Shown here: piece after piece, positions 47,501 through 54,904 of the stretch
Layout: every line of letters begins with the position of its first letter
Numbering within the stretch: position 1 is the stretch's first letter
NCBI GenBank assembly: GCA_018609755.1
Contig: JAHENZ010000266.1
Coordinates: 1 to 63,135, forward strand
DNA: 63,135 nucleotides
Direction of reading: 5' to 3'
Origin: Salinivenus sp.
GTDB lineage: Bacteria > Bacteroidota > Rhodothermia > Rhodothermales > Salinibacteraceae
Translations under genes and position numbers: made by a program
The notes under the pieces: generated by a model
What the model was told of the DNA's origin: nothing
What the model saw: the letters and a program-made list of their open reading frames with translations, nothing else
The model's database searches: none

Positions 47501-47916
47501 TGGAAGTACGTGTTCATGCCGCACCCCGCGAACACGCCGATTGCCGCCGTGCTGCGGGTGGGGTCAATGCCGGCCCGATCGAGGGACGACCCCACGCACT
47601 CCAGAAAAATCCGGTGCTGGGGATCCATGATCGCGGCGTCCTGCGGGCTCATCCCGAAGAAGTTCGCGTCGAAGGCGTCGAGGTCGTCGAGGGCGCCGTG
47701 GACGGGAACGAAATTTGGATTCTCACGGCGGGAGCGCGGGACGCCGGCTGCTTCGAGTTCGTCGTCGGTGTATCGGCGGAGTGACTCGACACCGTCGCGC
47801 AGATTGGTCCAGTAGGCGTCCACCGTTGAAGCCCCCGGGAGGCGGGTGGCCATTCCGACGATGGCGATCTCGGACCCGACGTAGTCACTCGGGGGAGGAG
47901 ATGAAGGAGAGGTCAT
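41590..47916 (-). CDS. Type I polyketide synthase, KS-AT-KR-DH-ACP-TE
   Basis: 2108 residues. Ketosynthase 16-440: Cys188 in TACSTSL, His324 in ECHGTGTPVGDP, His363 in NIGHLD. Acyltransferase 535-830: Ser631 in GHSAGEY; the specificity motif reads VAGH (727-730), neither HAFH (malonyl) nor YASH (methylmalonyl). Ketoreductase 1135-1335: VTGGTGGLA, LDD at 1245-1247 (B-type marker), Tyr1302 and Asn1306. Dehydratase 1355-1625: His1381 in EHRLPDGTAVLPG (one residue longer than the usual HxxxGxxxxP) and Asp1547 in HPALLD. Carrier 1725-1795: Ser1758 in GGHSL. Thioesterase 1848-2100: Ser1920 in GYSGGG, Asp1947, His2077 in GDHDS. The dehydratase after the ketoreductase is a non-canonical order. One extension cycle and release are predicted. 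Both NRPS and PPTase genes lie upstream on the same strand. Confidence 0.93.
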   Translation of the reverse strand: MTSPSSPPPSDYVGSEIAIVGMATRLPGASTVDAYWTNLRDGVESLRRYTDDELEAAGVPRSRRENPNFVPVHGALDDLDAFDANFFGMSPQDAAIMDPQHRIFLECVGSSLDRAGIDPTRSTAAIGVFAGCGMNTYFQDHLATNPDLIDRLGYFHVRHAGNDKDFLSTRASYAFDLKGPSVNVQTACSTSLVAVHVASQSLLSGECDVALAGGSTIDLKERWGYLFQEGGIHAPDGHCRAFDAEAEGTVFGSGAGVVVLKRYEDAVRDGNTIHAVLRATAVNNDGAQKAGYLTPSVDGQAAAAAEALGLADVDPKTISYVECHGTGTPVGDPIELSALSQAYGPTVGGGQCAIGSVKTNIGHLDTAAGVASLIKVVEALKHRQLPPSLHFQTPNPKLGLEKSPFVVNDSLRDWSVNGAPRRAGVNSLGVGGTNAHVIVEEAPSMAPTSTPSRPQVFPLSAKTPDALNRSVSALGGHVEGEPEINLADASHTLQNGRPEYDYRRAVVASDAPSLVDRCDPETEEPVAALPRRSIGFLFSGGGAQYPGMARDLYDREPVFRSVIDQAIQFVQSEEDIDLRPLLFPSSDTEDAARTELQRPSRGLPALLAIEVAMARLWLSWGVEPDGMIGHSAGEYAAACIAEVMSLEEALRLMCVRGRLFETLPSGGMLSVPMPADDVRPLLPDALSIAAINAPSMCVVSGAADAIEAFRLELLDRDVEGTVVPIDVAGHSPMVDPILDEYRTAVERVDLQPPTRRFASNLSGTWITDDEATSAAYWTRHLRDTVRFSDGVRALLELSNPLLLEIGPGHTLSTFADVHDDRPDTLVVCPTIRHPKETAQDDEFVLQALGRVWEAGVEIDWSVLRDPDDTRRRIPLPSYPFARESHWITPGESRTSTDPLERRESVDSFFSLPSWSPSIIESETNDVEGETWLVFADDSVAPSLIDRAVQDGVNVIRVDQGWRFKQRRNGNFVVRANQDSDVERLFDELGATTGDLDRIVHAWNVTGSSAPSSLEKVGAGWKHLFALAKVLGTSGLSQRLDLVILGDHLHALPGDTTIHSEKATLFGPARVLPRELPNVEPRVLDVDESSASGVWKEITSSPQDRTVAYRRGRRYTQTYESLSVSSNDNAPMSLDSEGVYLVTGGTGGLALSLVEDVAETVPAHFVLVSRSGLPPRTEWDEILSTRSPADATAQKIRSIQQIESLGAQVTVEAADVTDRAQMRAVVKRTAKTIGPIRGAFHAAGVLDDAPIPMKSTEDVERVLAPKVTGTKVLRDVLKKQPVEQVVLFSSVSALLGLPGQVDYCAANAYLNAAAHEFTLEGLPTIAIDWSAWQDVGMAAALGDDDTDGTDIQHPVLTRWTQDNATHRFTGTLAPDQWLVDEHRLPDGTAVLPGTGYVELLTAALRQIDPSASVRIHDLTFEEPLRVDAPLDVEVLLEEGTAAGLQATISSKTADGWLDHAHGRVDVASEDATESDPVDLSTLIPEGSRFDAETGFPENYQDETMDFGPRWDVLKWMVLNGSTAWAKLELPDTFATDLDTVHTHPALLDIATAFGLPVLNNYAEHRDFYVPITYENATFVRPLPATVISRMRCSNPADRDLVSFDVTLWDDDGRLVGTIDAFSMKRVPVDVLSNTDTLSPRTRRRSSTGTPSEWAVDADHSLTVAEGREVFRRLLTTTGVPQVVVSPVDVNALQGHIDDTYGLPAPSSEDANSEAEDASSDAADAPRDEIERTVARIWESMLGIGSIGIHDDFFDIGGHSLIAVRIFSKVKNELGVDLPLSALLQAPTIAEYADLIREEKGISLSPDSGDGTATSEEEMSLALSTPSATPSQGESTFNPLVPIQPGGDRTPFFCVHGAGGNVLNFRDLAVRLGSDQPVYGLQARGVNGKFSPHETIEAMATDYLAAIRTVQSSGPYLLGGYSGGGVIAYEMAQQLLRNDEDVQLLAFLDTYYPHLSPQEPFRFTDRLRMRLNRLSEDGWTYVKKYLSKRLLVERNRFREWGIALYETMGWTMPHAFREILMVRAFHHAASQYEVEPYPGRIVLFGASDKGDFEGRIGDDLGWNEMVEGTLEIYTIPGDHDSLVHEPHISTLVESLRHELEKADVPEEAMT

Positions 47917-48123
47917 GGGACTTCTTCTAACTAAGGGAAGGGGGGACTCGTCTTGAGCGAGAGTCGAGTGTAAAAATACACCTGCTTCTGGCGTGATGAG
48001 TAATCCCTTTCCCGGACCAGATGGGGTCTGCGGGTCCTCCCCCTAGGGAGATTTCGTCACTGTGGATTGCTCCTTTGGCGCATATCAGGCGGGAGCAAAT
48101 GCCTTTGCGAGGTCGTCTCCCTG

Positions 48124-49038
48124 TTACGGGGCGAACACGGAACGCCAAAAAGCGGGCCGCAGGCTGTCGAGCCCCGAGCGGACAACGACCTGTCCGGCCT
48201 GTAGTAGCCGCAACCCGAGCTTGCCGTATGCGCCCGCTCGCGCATTTCGCTTTACTGAGATGAGGTAGTTCCGGACGAGCTGGGCACGCCAGTACACCGA
48301 CGTGGCGGATGCGAGCGCCCGACGGAGCGCGTCCGGCTGGTCGAAAATCGTTTCGTGGGCTTCGAGCAAGTACTCGACGTCCATTGAACGGGGAGAGGCG
48401 CTCTCCTCCATGCCCTCGCTGTACCGGAAGACCAACTCCGGGACCCGTACGAGGTCGGACCGCAAGGACATGCGCATCATGAGGTCCATGTCCTCGGAGG
48501 TGGGATACCTCGGGTCAAATCCCCCCGCCTCAAAAAAGAGGTCCGACCGGACGAGTGAGGCCTGAAGGGGAAACCATTCGCCACTGAGGAGGGCAGCAAG
48601 CACGTTGCCTTCAAGCGTCTGGGGAAGCCGATCGATAAAGTCTCCGGATCGGGTCACCCGTTCGACACAGCCGTGAATCCATCGAGCGTCCGGGTGGTGT
48701 TCGAGGGTCCGTCGGAAGGCCTGGAAGGCCCCCGGAAGCATCAGGTCGTCGTCATCGAAAAAGTGCAGGTATCTGCCCGTTGCAAGGACGGCCCCCACGT
48801 TGCGAACCGTTCCGCACCCCATGCGGCTTTTTCCCGTACTTGTGGTTCGGATGCGATCATCGTCTGGGAGCAAGCCGTCCGGCAAGGGGGCGTCTGAATC
48901 GTTGAGGACGATCACGTCGTGATCGATCCCCTCGAGATCCTGAGTCAGAATGCTCTCAAGAGACTTTCGCAGATGCTCTCGTCCGACCGTCGGAACGATG
49001 GAGGAAATGGAGACCGAGACGGCGTTGGAAGAGGACAT
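48124..49038 (-). CDS. Glycosyltransferase family 2
   Basis: 304 residues. VSISSIVPTVGREHLRKSLE (8-27) begins the GT-A domain; VIVLNDSDAPLPDG and LHFFDDDDLMLPGAF (about 92-106) are the nucleotide and metal sites; GGFDPRYPTSEDMDLMMRM carries the usual ED acceptor motif. It lies between the NRPS and PKS genes on the same strand, so a glycosylated assembly-line product is possible. Its 5' end overlaps the small ORF at 48956-49147 in another frame. The leader lacks the pyrimidine tract common elsewhere. Confidence 0.85.
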   Translation of the reverse strand: MSSSNAVSVSISSIVPTVGREHLRKSLESILTQDLEGIDHDVIVLNDSDAPLPDGLLPDDDRIRTTSTGKSRMGCGTVRNVGAVLATGRYLHFFDDDDLMLPGAFQAFRRTLEHHPDARWIHGCVERVTRSGDFIDRLPQTLEGNVLAALLSGEWFPLQASLVRSDLFFEAGGFDPRYPTSEDMDLMMRMSLRSDLVRVPELVFRYSEGMEESASPRSMDVEYLLEAHETIFDQPDALRRALASATSVYWRAQLVRNYLISVKRNARAGAYGKLGLRLLQAGQVVVRSGLDSLRPAFWRSVFAP

Positions 49039-49147
49039 ACCGATCTGCGCGAAAGTATTGGAAGGTGTTCCCCAGTACGTCGAGGAGATCTAGATCTCCA
49101 GGACCGTACGTCATGTGAGCAGAGGCGGTCTTCCTGAACTTCTTCAC
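48956..49147 (-). CDS. Possible small peptide gene (KKF...GPGDL family), member 1
   Basis: 63 residues from GTG 49147, 69 bp after the NRPS stop. Its first 19 residues (VKKFRKTASAHMTYGPGDL) match the ORF at 58599-58670 (MKKFTKTVSAQMEAGPGDL); DNA identity is about 48 of 56 bases. The rest (LLDVLGNTFQYFRADRY) is not recognised, and the last 27 codons overlap the GT2 gene in a different frame. Function unknown: it could be a leader peptide, a precursor peptide or a decayed gene. No database match can be claimed. Confidence 0.35.
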   Translation of the reverse strand: MKKFRKTASAHMTYGPGDLDLLDVLGNTFQYFRADRYVLFQRRLGLHFLHRSDGRTRASAKVS

Positions 49148-49215
49148 GGATCGGTAGCATCGTTCGGAGAGGCAACGGGACGCCGGAGCGTCCCGTCTCA
49201 CGGGGTAGGAGAGAG

Positions 49216-52200
49216 TCACCGTCGGGTAAATGCCTGTCGGCGCCGTTCCGCGCGCGAGGTTCCTCGGGTTGCGCCCTCAGCGGTGTCGGCGTCGGTGTCG
49301 AGGTGGTCGGCCAGGGACCGGATCGTCGGGAACTGGAAGAGGTCGACGATCGGGATTTCGCGATTCATCTCGTCACTCAGCTGGCGCACCACCTGTACGG
49401 CGAGCAGCGAGTGCCCGCCCAGGTCGAAGAAGTTTTCATTCACACCGATGTGATCCAGGTCCAGCACCCGCTTCCAGACCGTGCTGACCAGTTCTTCGAT
49501 CTCGTCGGTTGGGGCGTCGAACGAGTCGGTCTGGACGGCGCGAGGGGGCCTCGGGTCGGGGAGGGCGTTCCGGTCCACCTTGCCGTTCGGGGTGAGCGGG
49601 AAGGTCTCGACCGTGGTGAAGTGGGAGGGCACCATGACGTTCGGAAGAACACGTGCGACTCCCTCTCGAATGGCCTCCGGATCCACGGAATGGTCCTCCT
49701 CGGGCTGGAGGTAGGCTACGAGGCGCTGATCATCGTCATCGTTTGTGTACACGTTCGCGACCGCGGCCCGGACGCCGTCCTGGCGTTCCAGGGCAGCTTC
49801 AATCTCCCCTAACTCAATTCGGTGGCCCCGAATCTTGACCTGGAAGTCGACGCGGCCGAGGAAGTCGAGCGTGCCATCGTCCCGGTAGCGCACGAGGTCG
49901 CCGGTCCGGTACATCTGACCGTCGTGGAACGGGTTGTCGACGAAGCGCTCGGCCGTGAGCGTCTCGCGGTGCAGGTAGCCGTTCGTGACGCCGTCGCCCC
50001 CAATCCAGAGCTCGCCCGGCGCGCCGATGGGCACCAACTCCCGGGCCTCGTCGAGCACGTAAAACGTCGTGTTCGCGATCGGGGTGCCGATGGACACGGG
50101 GCCGTCCACGTTCTCGACCGGCCACGTAGAGGACCAGATGGTGGTTTCCGTGGGGCCGTACATGTTGCACACCGATCCGCCGACCACCTCCGTCAGTTCA
50201 CGTGCCAGGGCGGGAGGCAGTGTTTCGCCCCCCACCATCATGTGAAACACGCGGTCGAGGGCGTCGCGCGAATCTGCGTCTCCCACGAGCATTCGGGCCT
50301 GCGAAGGTGTGCACTGCAGGTGGGTCACGTCGTGGCGCCGAATCTGGGCCGGAAGCGAGTCGTCCGTTACAGGGGGGGCTGCGGCAGAACGACCGTTCGT
50401 GCGGTGGGAGTCGTCCACCAGGTCGTCGGCGCGGTCCTTCACCGTCGCGAGTGCAGGCAGGTGGTCCAGCACCGTCTGCGCGTCGATTCCAAAGTCGAGG
50501 AGGCAGGCAATTTCGTTCACCCCGACGGCGGCAACTTCGGCGACCCGTTCGAGGCACTGCTCCGGGGTTCCGAAGAGCCCACTCGTGGCGTAGTACCGCT
50601 CGAATGCGTGCTCCAGCACGGCGTCCATTTCGTCGTCGCTCAGTTCGTCCAGCGAGAAGTCTCCGGCCTCGTTCGTCGTTTTCTGCTTGAAGGTCGGGAA
50701 GGACCAGGCCGCTTTTTTGATGAGCCCGATCGAGCTTCGAAGATAGCTCTTCATGGGCTCGCGGACGATGGACCGCACCGCCTCTTCGCTGTCGCCGACG
50801 AAGGAGTGAAGCATGAGGGTGACGGTGCCCTCGCCCGGGTGTCCCGCCTCGTTCCGGGCGCGCCGGTAGATCGCGATTTTCTCCTCGAGCTCGTCGACCG
50901 TCTGGCCGAGGAGGTGGGTCAGCATGTTGTATCCGCCCGCGCCGGCCTGCTCGAACGTTTCGGGGTTCCCGGCTGCCGTCACCCAGACCGGAAGCTCGGA
51001 CTGAACGGCCCGCGGGAGCGTGCGGACCGTCACTGGGCCGTCGGGACCGTCAAACGTCCGGTCCTCGCCGCGCCAGAGGGCTTTTACCTGCTCGATCTGC
51101 TCGAACATGAGTTCCTTCCGGTCGGCATAGTTGTCGGGCTGAATGACGAAGTCGTCCGGTTGCCAGCCGGCAGCGAATGAAATGCCCACTCGGCCGTTCG
51201 AGAGGTTGTCTACGACCGCCCAGTCTTCCGCAATCCGGACCGGGTGGTGCAGGGGCGACACGCACGAACCCGCACGGATGCCGATCGACTCGGTGCGCGC
51301 TGCAATGGCGGCACTGATCACCGAGGGGTTCGGGTAGAGGCCGCCGAAGTCGTGAAAGTGGCGTTCGGGGGTCCAGATGGCTTCAAATCCGTGGGTGTCG
51401 CCGAATTCGGCGCCTTCGAGGAGAAGGCGATACTTGTCGGAGGCCCCGCCGGAATCGTCGAGCTTCTCGTCACTCGAGAAGTAGAACAGGCTAAAGTCCA
51501 CCGGCTGATCGAGAGCGGGACGAGGGGTAGACGTTCCATTTTGGGCATGCGAGGAGGGATCGGCCGCCGGGTGTTCGGCGCGGGTCCGGTCGCTCGTGTG
51601 CAGCACCACGTGGAATCCGCGCGTCAGCGTCCAGAACAGCTCAAGCACCGAAATGTCGAACGAGATGCTCGTCACGGCGAGCCAGACGTCGTCCCGGTCG
51701 TCCGACCGTGGGATCCGGTCGTCCATGCCGGCGAAGAAGTTTGCGAGGTTCCGGTGCGTGACGACAACGCCCTTCGGCTTGCCGGTCGACCCGGACGTGT
51801 AGATGACGTATGCGGTGTGGTCGGGGCTTGCCTCACGGTTCGGGGGGGCGGTCGACCGTGCGGACAGGGCATCGGCCTCTTCGTCCAGGAGGAGCAGGGG
51901 GCTCTCCGACGCGTCCAGCAGATGGGTGAACGTGCTGTGCGAAATCACACAGGCGAGTTCCGCGTCCGCCACCATGAAGGCGATCCGATCGGCGGGGTAG
52001 GACGGATCGAGGGGCACGTAAGCGGCGCCGGCCTTCCAGATGCCCAGGAGCGACACGATCATGTTGAGGGAGCGCTCTACGCAGACGCCGACGAGGTCGC
52101 CGGGCTCGACGCCCATGTCGATCAGGTGCCGGGCCATCTGGTTTGCCCGCTCGTCGAGGCGGCGGTACGACAGGGTGTCGTTCCGATACGTCGCGGCGGT

Positions 52201-53946
52201 CGCGTCCGGCGTTCGTTCGGCCTGAGCCTCAAATTGATGGTGGATTGGGGTCGGGTCGTACGAGCGCTCGGTGTCGTTCCAGTCCTCAAGGAGCGTGTGG
52301 ATGGTCTCTTCGGACAGTATCGGGAGGTGCTGGAGGGACGGCTCAGTCTCGGCCAGCGCGCTCGTGAGGAAACGCTCAAACTGCGCCTGGAGCTGCTTGA
52401 AGTGGTCGGAAGAGAGTCGGGTGGCGTCATACGCCCAGTGCACCGTTCCGGACGAGGACGGCTGCATCGACAAGGCCACGCCGTGCGGGAGAGACGGAGA
52501 CGGGTCGGCGGCCTCGGATAGGACGACCTCGACATTGAACCGAGAACGCTCTGCGTTTTCCGACAGCGCCGGGGTGCGAACAAAGATGTCGTGGGCGTAC
52601 GTGCCTCGTTCCTTCGTCGTTGCGAGACGCTCTTGGATGTGGGCGAGGGCCGCGGCCGGGGAGGCGTCCAGATCCACGTCGAGGGTACACGGGACAGTTG
52701 AGGCGTAGAAGGTGTCGAGTCCTTGTACTGCCTCGTCGAGCGACGCGTGGCGCAGGCCGACGGTCACCGTCCGAGACTGGGTGAGCCGGGCCAGGAATGC
52801 GATCCAGTATGCGCCCAGCGTGTCCGGGTCCAAATCGGTTGCCCCCTCAATGGATTGAGCGTCGACCGACGACGTGCGAACGTCAGCGGGGCCGTCTGCC
52901 GGGGTCACGTACGGAAGGTCAAGGGGGCGGGCCCGCTGGAGCTGCGTACGCCAGAAGGACTCGTCTTGGGCGACGGCGGATTGAACATTCCGAAGCCGGG
53001 CGGCCGTTTCGTCGTCGAGGCGGGGAAGACGTTCTCCCACGCGAAGGCTGTGCTCCGATGCAACCGATTCGAGGTCGACGGCGGTTCCGGTAAGGCTCGA
53101 AAGGGAGGGGATGGACACGTCTTCGGTGCTCGTCGACACCATGAGCCGATCGGGGCCGACCTCAAGAAGGGTCCCCGGCGCTTTTTCGGAAGCGGTCGCC
53201 AGCACGTCGAGGCTGTTCACGCGGTATACCGCGTCGCCAAGGTGGATTTTCGGCGTTCCGAGCGGGTTCAAGGCAGGGCCGAACGTGAGCCCGCGGACCC
53301 GCGCGCTCAACGACTGCGCCGACATGTTCCAGTCCAGAACCCCCGCGCGGGCCGGCCGCTTGTCCCGGGCGTAGTACGTCTGGGACGAGAGGTCTTGTGC
53401 CTGCGGCGAGAGGGTCTCCTGCTCCAGACCGCCGATCAATTCCTCGAAGGACTCGATGCCGGCCTCGTAGCACTTGGTATTCAGCGTGAACACCGTATCG
53501 TCGGACGCGATGGGGAATCGGCGCTGGACGAGAATGTCCCCTTCGTCGACCTCTGCCGTCATCTCGTGCCACGTCACGCCGTGTTCGTCGTGTTGCTCGA
53601 TGATCGACCAGGCCGGAACGTACATGCCCGCCCGTTCGGGGAGGGGGCCGTCGTGGAAGTTGATAGCGCCACGGCGCGGAGCGTCGAGCACCGGGGCGGG
53701 CACGATGCGGAGGTTCGCGATGCTGAAGAAATAGTCGAACTCGCGGTCGCGGAGACGGGGCACGTAGTCGTCCGTCGGGGACCATTGCGTGAGCTCCCGC
53801 TCGCGGGTCCACTTTTGGATTTGATCGTCGTTTGCGATCACACCAACAATTTCGTGACCGCGCTCAAGGAGGTAGTTGCCACACTGGATGAGCAGAGATT
53901 GCTCACCCATGAGAACACAGCGGAAAGAGGGGGGGGAAGCCATCAT
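49216..53946 (-). CDS. Non-ribosomal peptide synthetase: formyltransferase, half-C, A with inserted luciferase-like monooxygenase, PCP
   Basis: 1576 residues. Formyltransferase 1-310: INFHDGPLPERAG with Asn96 and His98, and VDEGD with Asp134. Residues 322-550 resemble only the second half of a condensation domain (ESFWRTQLQ onward); no HHxxxDG is present. Adenylation motifs: A2 LGIWKAGAAYVPLDP 634-648, A3 YTSGSTGKPKG 716-726, A4 FDIS 763-766, A5 NMYGPTE 1261-1267, A7 YRTGDL 1346-1351, A8 1364-1386, A10 NGKVDRNAL with Lys1456. A luciferase-like monooxygenase of the MupA/Atu3671 type (about 815-1175; YFSSDEK, GFEAIWTPERHF, SPLHHPVRIAEDWAVVDNLS) sits between A4 and A5. Carrier Ser1513 in GGHSLL. 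By eye the pocket reads D-I-L-Q-M-G-M-I-W, close to the glycine code. No release domain; the product should pass to the PKS. Confidence 0.92.
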   Translation of the reverse strand: MMASPPSFRCVLMGEQSLLIQCGNYLLERGHEIVGVIANDDQIQKWTRERELTQWSPTDDYVPRLRDREFDYFFSIANLRIVPAPVLDAPRRGAINFHDGPLPERAGMYVPAWSIIEQHDEHGVTWHEMTAEVDEGDILVQRRFPIASDDTVFTLNTKCYEAGIESFEELIGGLEQETLSPQAQDLSSQTYYARDKRPARAGVLDWNMSAQSLSARVRGLTFGPALNPLGTPKIHLGDAVYRVNSLDVLATASEKAPGTLLEVGPDRLMVSTSTEDVSIPSLSSLTGTAVDLESVASEHSLRVGERLPRLDDETAARLRNVQSAVAQDESFWRTQLQRARPLDLPYVTPADGPADVRTSSVDAQSIEGATDLDPDTLGAYWIAFLARLTQSRTVTVGLRHASLDEAVQGLDTFYASTVPCTLDVDLDASPAAALAHIQERLATTKERGTYAHDIFVRTPALSENAERSRFNVEVVLSEAADPSPSLPHGVALSMQPSSSGTVHWAYDATRLSSDHFKQLQAQFERFLTSALAETEPSLQHLPILSEETIHTLLEDWNDTERSYDPTPIHHQFEAQAERTPDATAATYRNDTLSYRRLDERANQMARHLIDMGVEPGDLVGVCVERSLNMIVSLLGIWKAGAAYVPLDPSYPADRIAFMVADAELACVISHSTFTHLLDASESPLLLLDEEADALSARSTAPPNREASPDHTAYVIYTSGSTGKPKGVVVTHRNLANFFAGMDDRIPRSDDRDDVWLAVTSISFDISVLELFWTLTRGFHVVLHTSDRTRAEHPAADPSSHAQNGTSTPRPALDQPVDFSLFYFSSDEKLDDSGGASDKYRLLLEGAEFGDTHGFEAIWTPERHFHDFGGLYPNPSVISAAIAARTESIGIRAGSCVSPLHHPVRIAEDWAVVDNLSNGRVGISFAAGWQPDDFVIQPDNYADRKELMFEQIEQVKALWRGEDRTFDGPDGPVTVRTLPRAVQSELPVWVTAAGNPETFEQAGAGGYNMLTHLLGQTVDELEEKIAIYRRARNEAGHPGEGTVTLMLHSFVGDSEEAVRSIVREPMKSYLRSSIGLIKKAAWSFPTFKQKTTNEAGDFSLDELSDDEMDAVLEHAFERYYATSGLFGTPEQCLERVAEVAAVGVNEIACLLDFGIDAQTVLDHLPALATVKDRADDLVDDSHRTNGRSAAAPPVTDDSLPAQIRRHDVTHLQCTPSQARMLVGDADSRDALDRVFHMMVGGETLPPALARELTEVVGGSVCNMYGPTETTIWSSTWPVENVDGPVSIGTPIANTTFYVLDEARELVPIGAPGELWIGGDGVTNGYLHRETLTAERFVDNPFHDGQMYRTGDLVRYRDDGTLDFLGRVDFQVKIRGHRIELGEIEAALERQDGVRAAVANVYTNDDDDQRLVAYLQPEEDHSVDPEAIREGVARVLPNVMVPSHFTTVETFPLTPNGKVDRNALPDPRPPRAVQTDSFDAPTDEIEELVSTVWKRVLDLDHIGVNENFFDLGGHSLLAVQVVRQLSDEMNREIPIVDLFQFPTIRSLADHLDTDADTAEGATRGTSRAERRRQAFTRR

Positions 53947-54091
53947 TGGTACAGAGGAGATGCGTAAACGGGGAAGGGGGAAAATGAAAGGTCGCGTGCT
54001 GGGGACGGGAATGCTCTATCCATTGCTCCTACAGAAGGGGGACTTTTGGTGCAGTTCGAACATACACTTTCGGAGGGGAGGGTACACTCCT

Positions 54092-54904
54092 TTAGCGAGT
54101 GTTAGACGAGGAGGGGGGATCCAGGGTGACTGTGGCGTTTGGGACGCGACAAGCGACCGCGGCCGAATAGCCCGGTGCAAGGGGAAGGGCATGGAGGGTC
54201 CAGGTGTCGGGGGACTCCCCTTCGATCCGTCGGACTGTGGCCGCACGGTCGGGACGGAACTCGACGTCGAATCGGGAGAGCCCGAACGAAACTCCTGCTC
54301 CATCGGCTTTGATGACGGCCTCTTTCCGGGTCCAGATGTCGAAGAAGGAGGAACGATGCATTTCGGAGGGGAGGGACAACAGCGTCCGCTGCTCCCAGGG
54401 CGAAAAGACCGACGGCATTAGCTCGGCCACGTCGATCTCATCCTCGTGCTGTTCCACGTCAATTCCGAGGTCGAGCATACCTCCCGCGGCCACGAGGATC
54501 CAGTTGCCACTGTGAGACAGATTGATTCCGAATGCTCCATCCTGGGGCTGGGTCTCGATTCGGGGTTTGCCCATCGCCTCCTGACGAATGGAAAGCGATT
54601 CTGGAGGACGGCCAAGATAGTGGGAGGCGAGCACGCGCAGAGCGCCACGACCCAGAATGAATCGGGTTCGGTCGGGAGTCGATCGGAACCGGTGGGCACG
54701 AGTGCGTTCTTCGTCAGAGAGAAGGCCCCAAAACGAGGGAAGCACGTCGAGCCACTCGGACACCTGAAGGCGCCACACGTGCACGTCCCCCGGTTTCAGG
54801 GGAAACGAGTGCGCTTTATTTGTCCCCTCCGCAGTCATCGTCGTGAGGGCAGTGGGACCACCACGATCGGAAGGGGACGGGAAGGGAAAGGAAACCGTCG
54901 ACAT
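54092..54904 (-). CDS. 4'-phosphopantetheinyl transferase, Sfp type
   Basis: 270 residues. Adds the phosphopantetheine arm from CoA to carrier-protein serines. Motifs: INLSHSGNWILVA near 127-139, GIDVE at 147-151 (metal-binding Asp and Glu) and FFDIWTRKEAVIKADG from 187. Length is typical of the Sfp class. The start ATG 54904 shares one base with the upstream SGNH gene's stop codon (TAATG), which supports this start and translational coupling; an internal ATG at codon 23 is an alternative. Its targets are most likely Ser1513 of the NRPS and Ser1758 of the PKS. Confidence 0.92.
   Translation of the reverse strand: MSTVSFPFPSPSDRGGPTALTTMTAEGTNKAHSFPLKPGDVHVWRLQVSEWLDVLPSFWGLLSDEERTRAHRFRSTPDRTRFILGRGALRVLASHYLGRPPESLSIRQEAMGKPRIETQPQDGAFGINLSHSGNWILVAAGGMLDLGIDVEQHEDEIDVAELMPSVFSPWEQRTLLSLPSEMHRSSFFDIWTRKEAVIKADGAGVSFGLSRFDVEFRPDRAATVRRIEGESPDTWTLHALPLAPGYSAAVACRVPNATVTLDPPSSSNTR

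Noticed and set aside
50400-51520. Monooxygenase insert in the A domain as an assembly chimera
   Set aside because: The adenylation frame resumes exactly with A5-A10 motifs, and this insertion point is known in other NRPSs.
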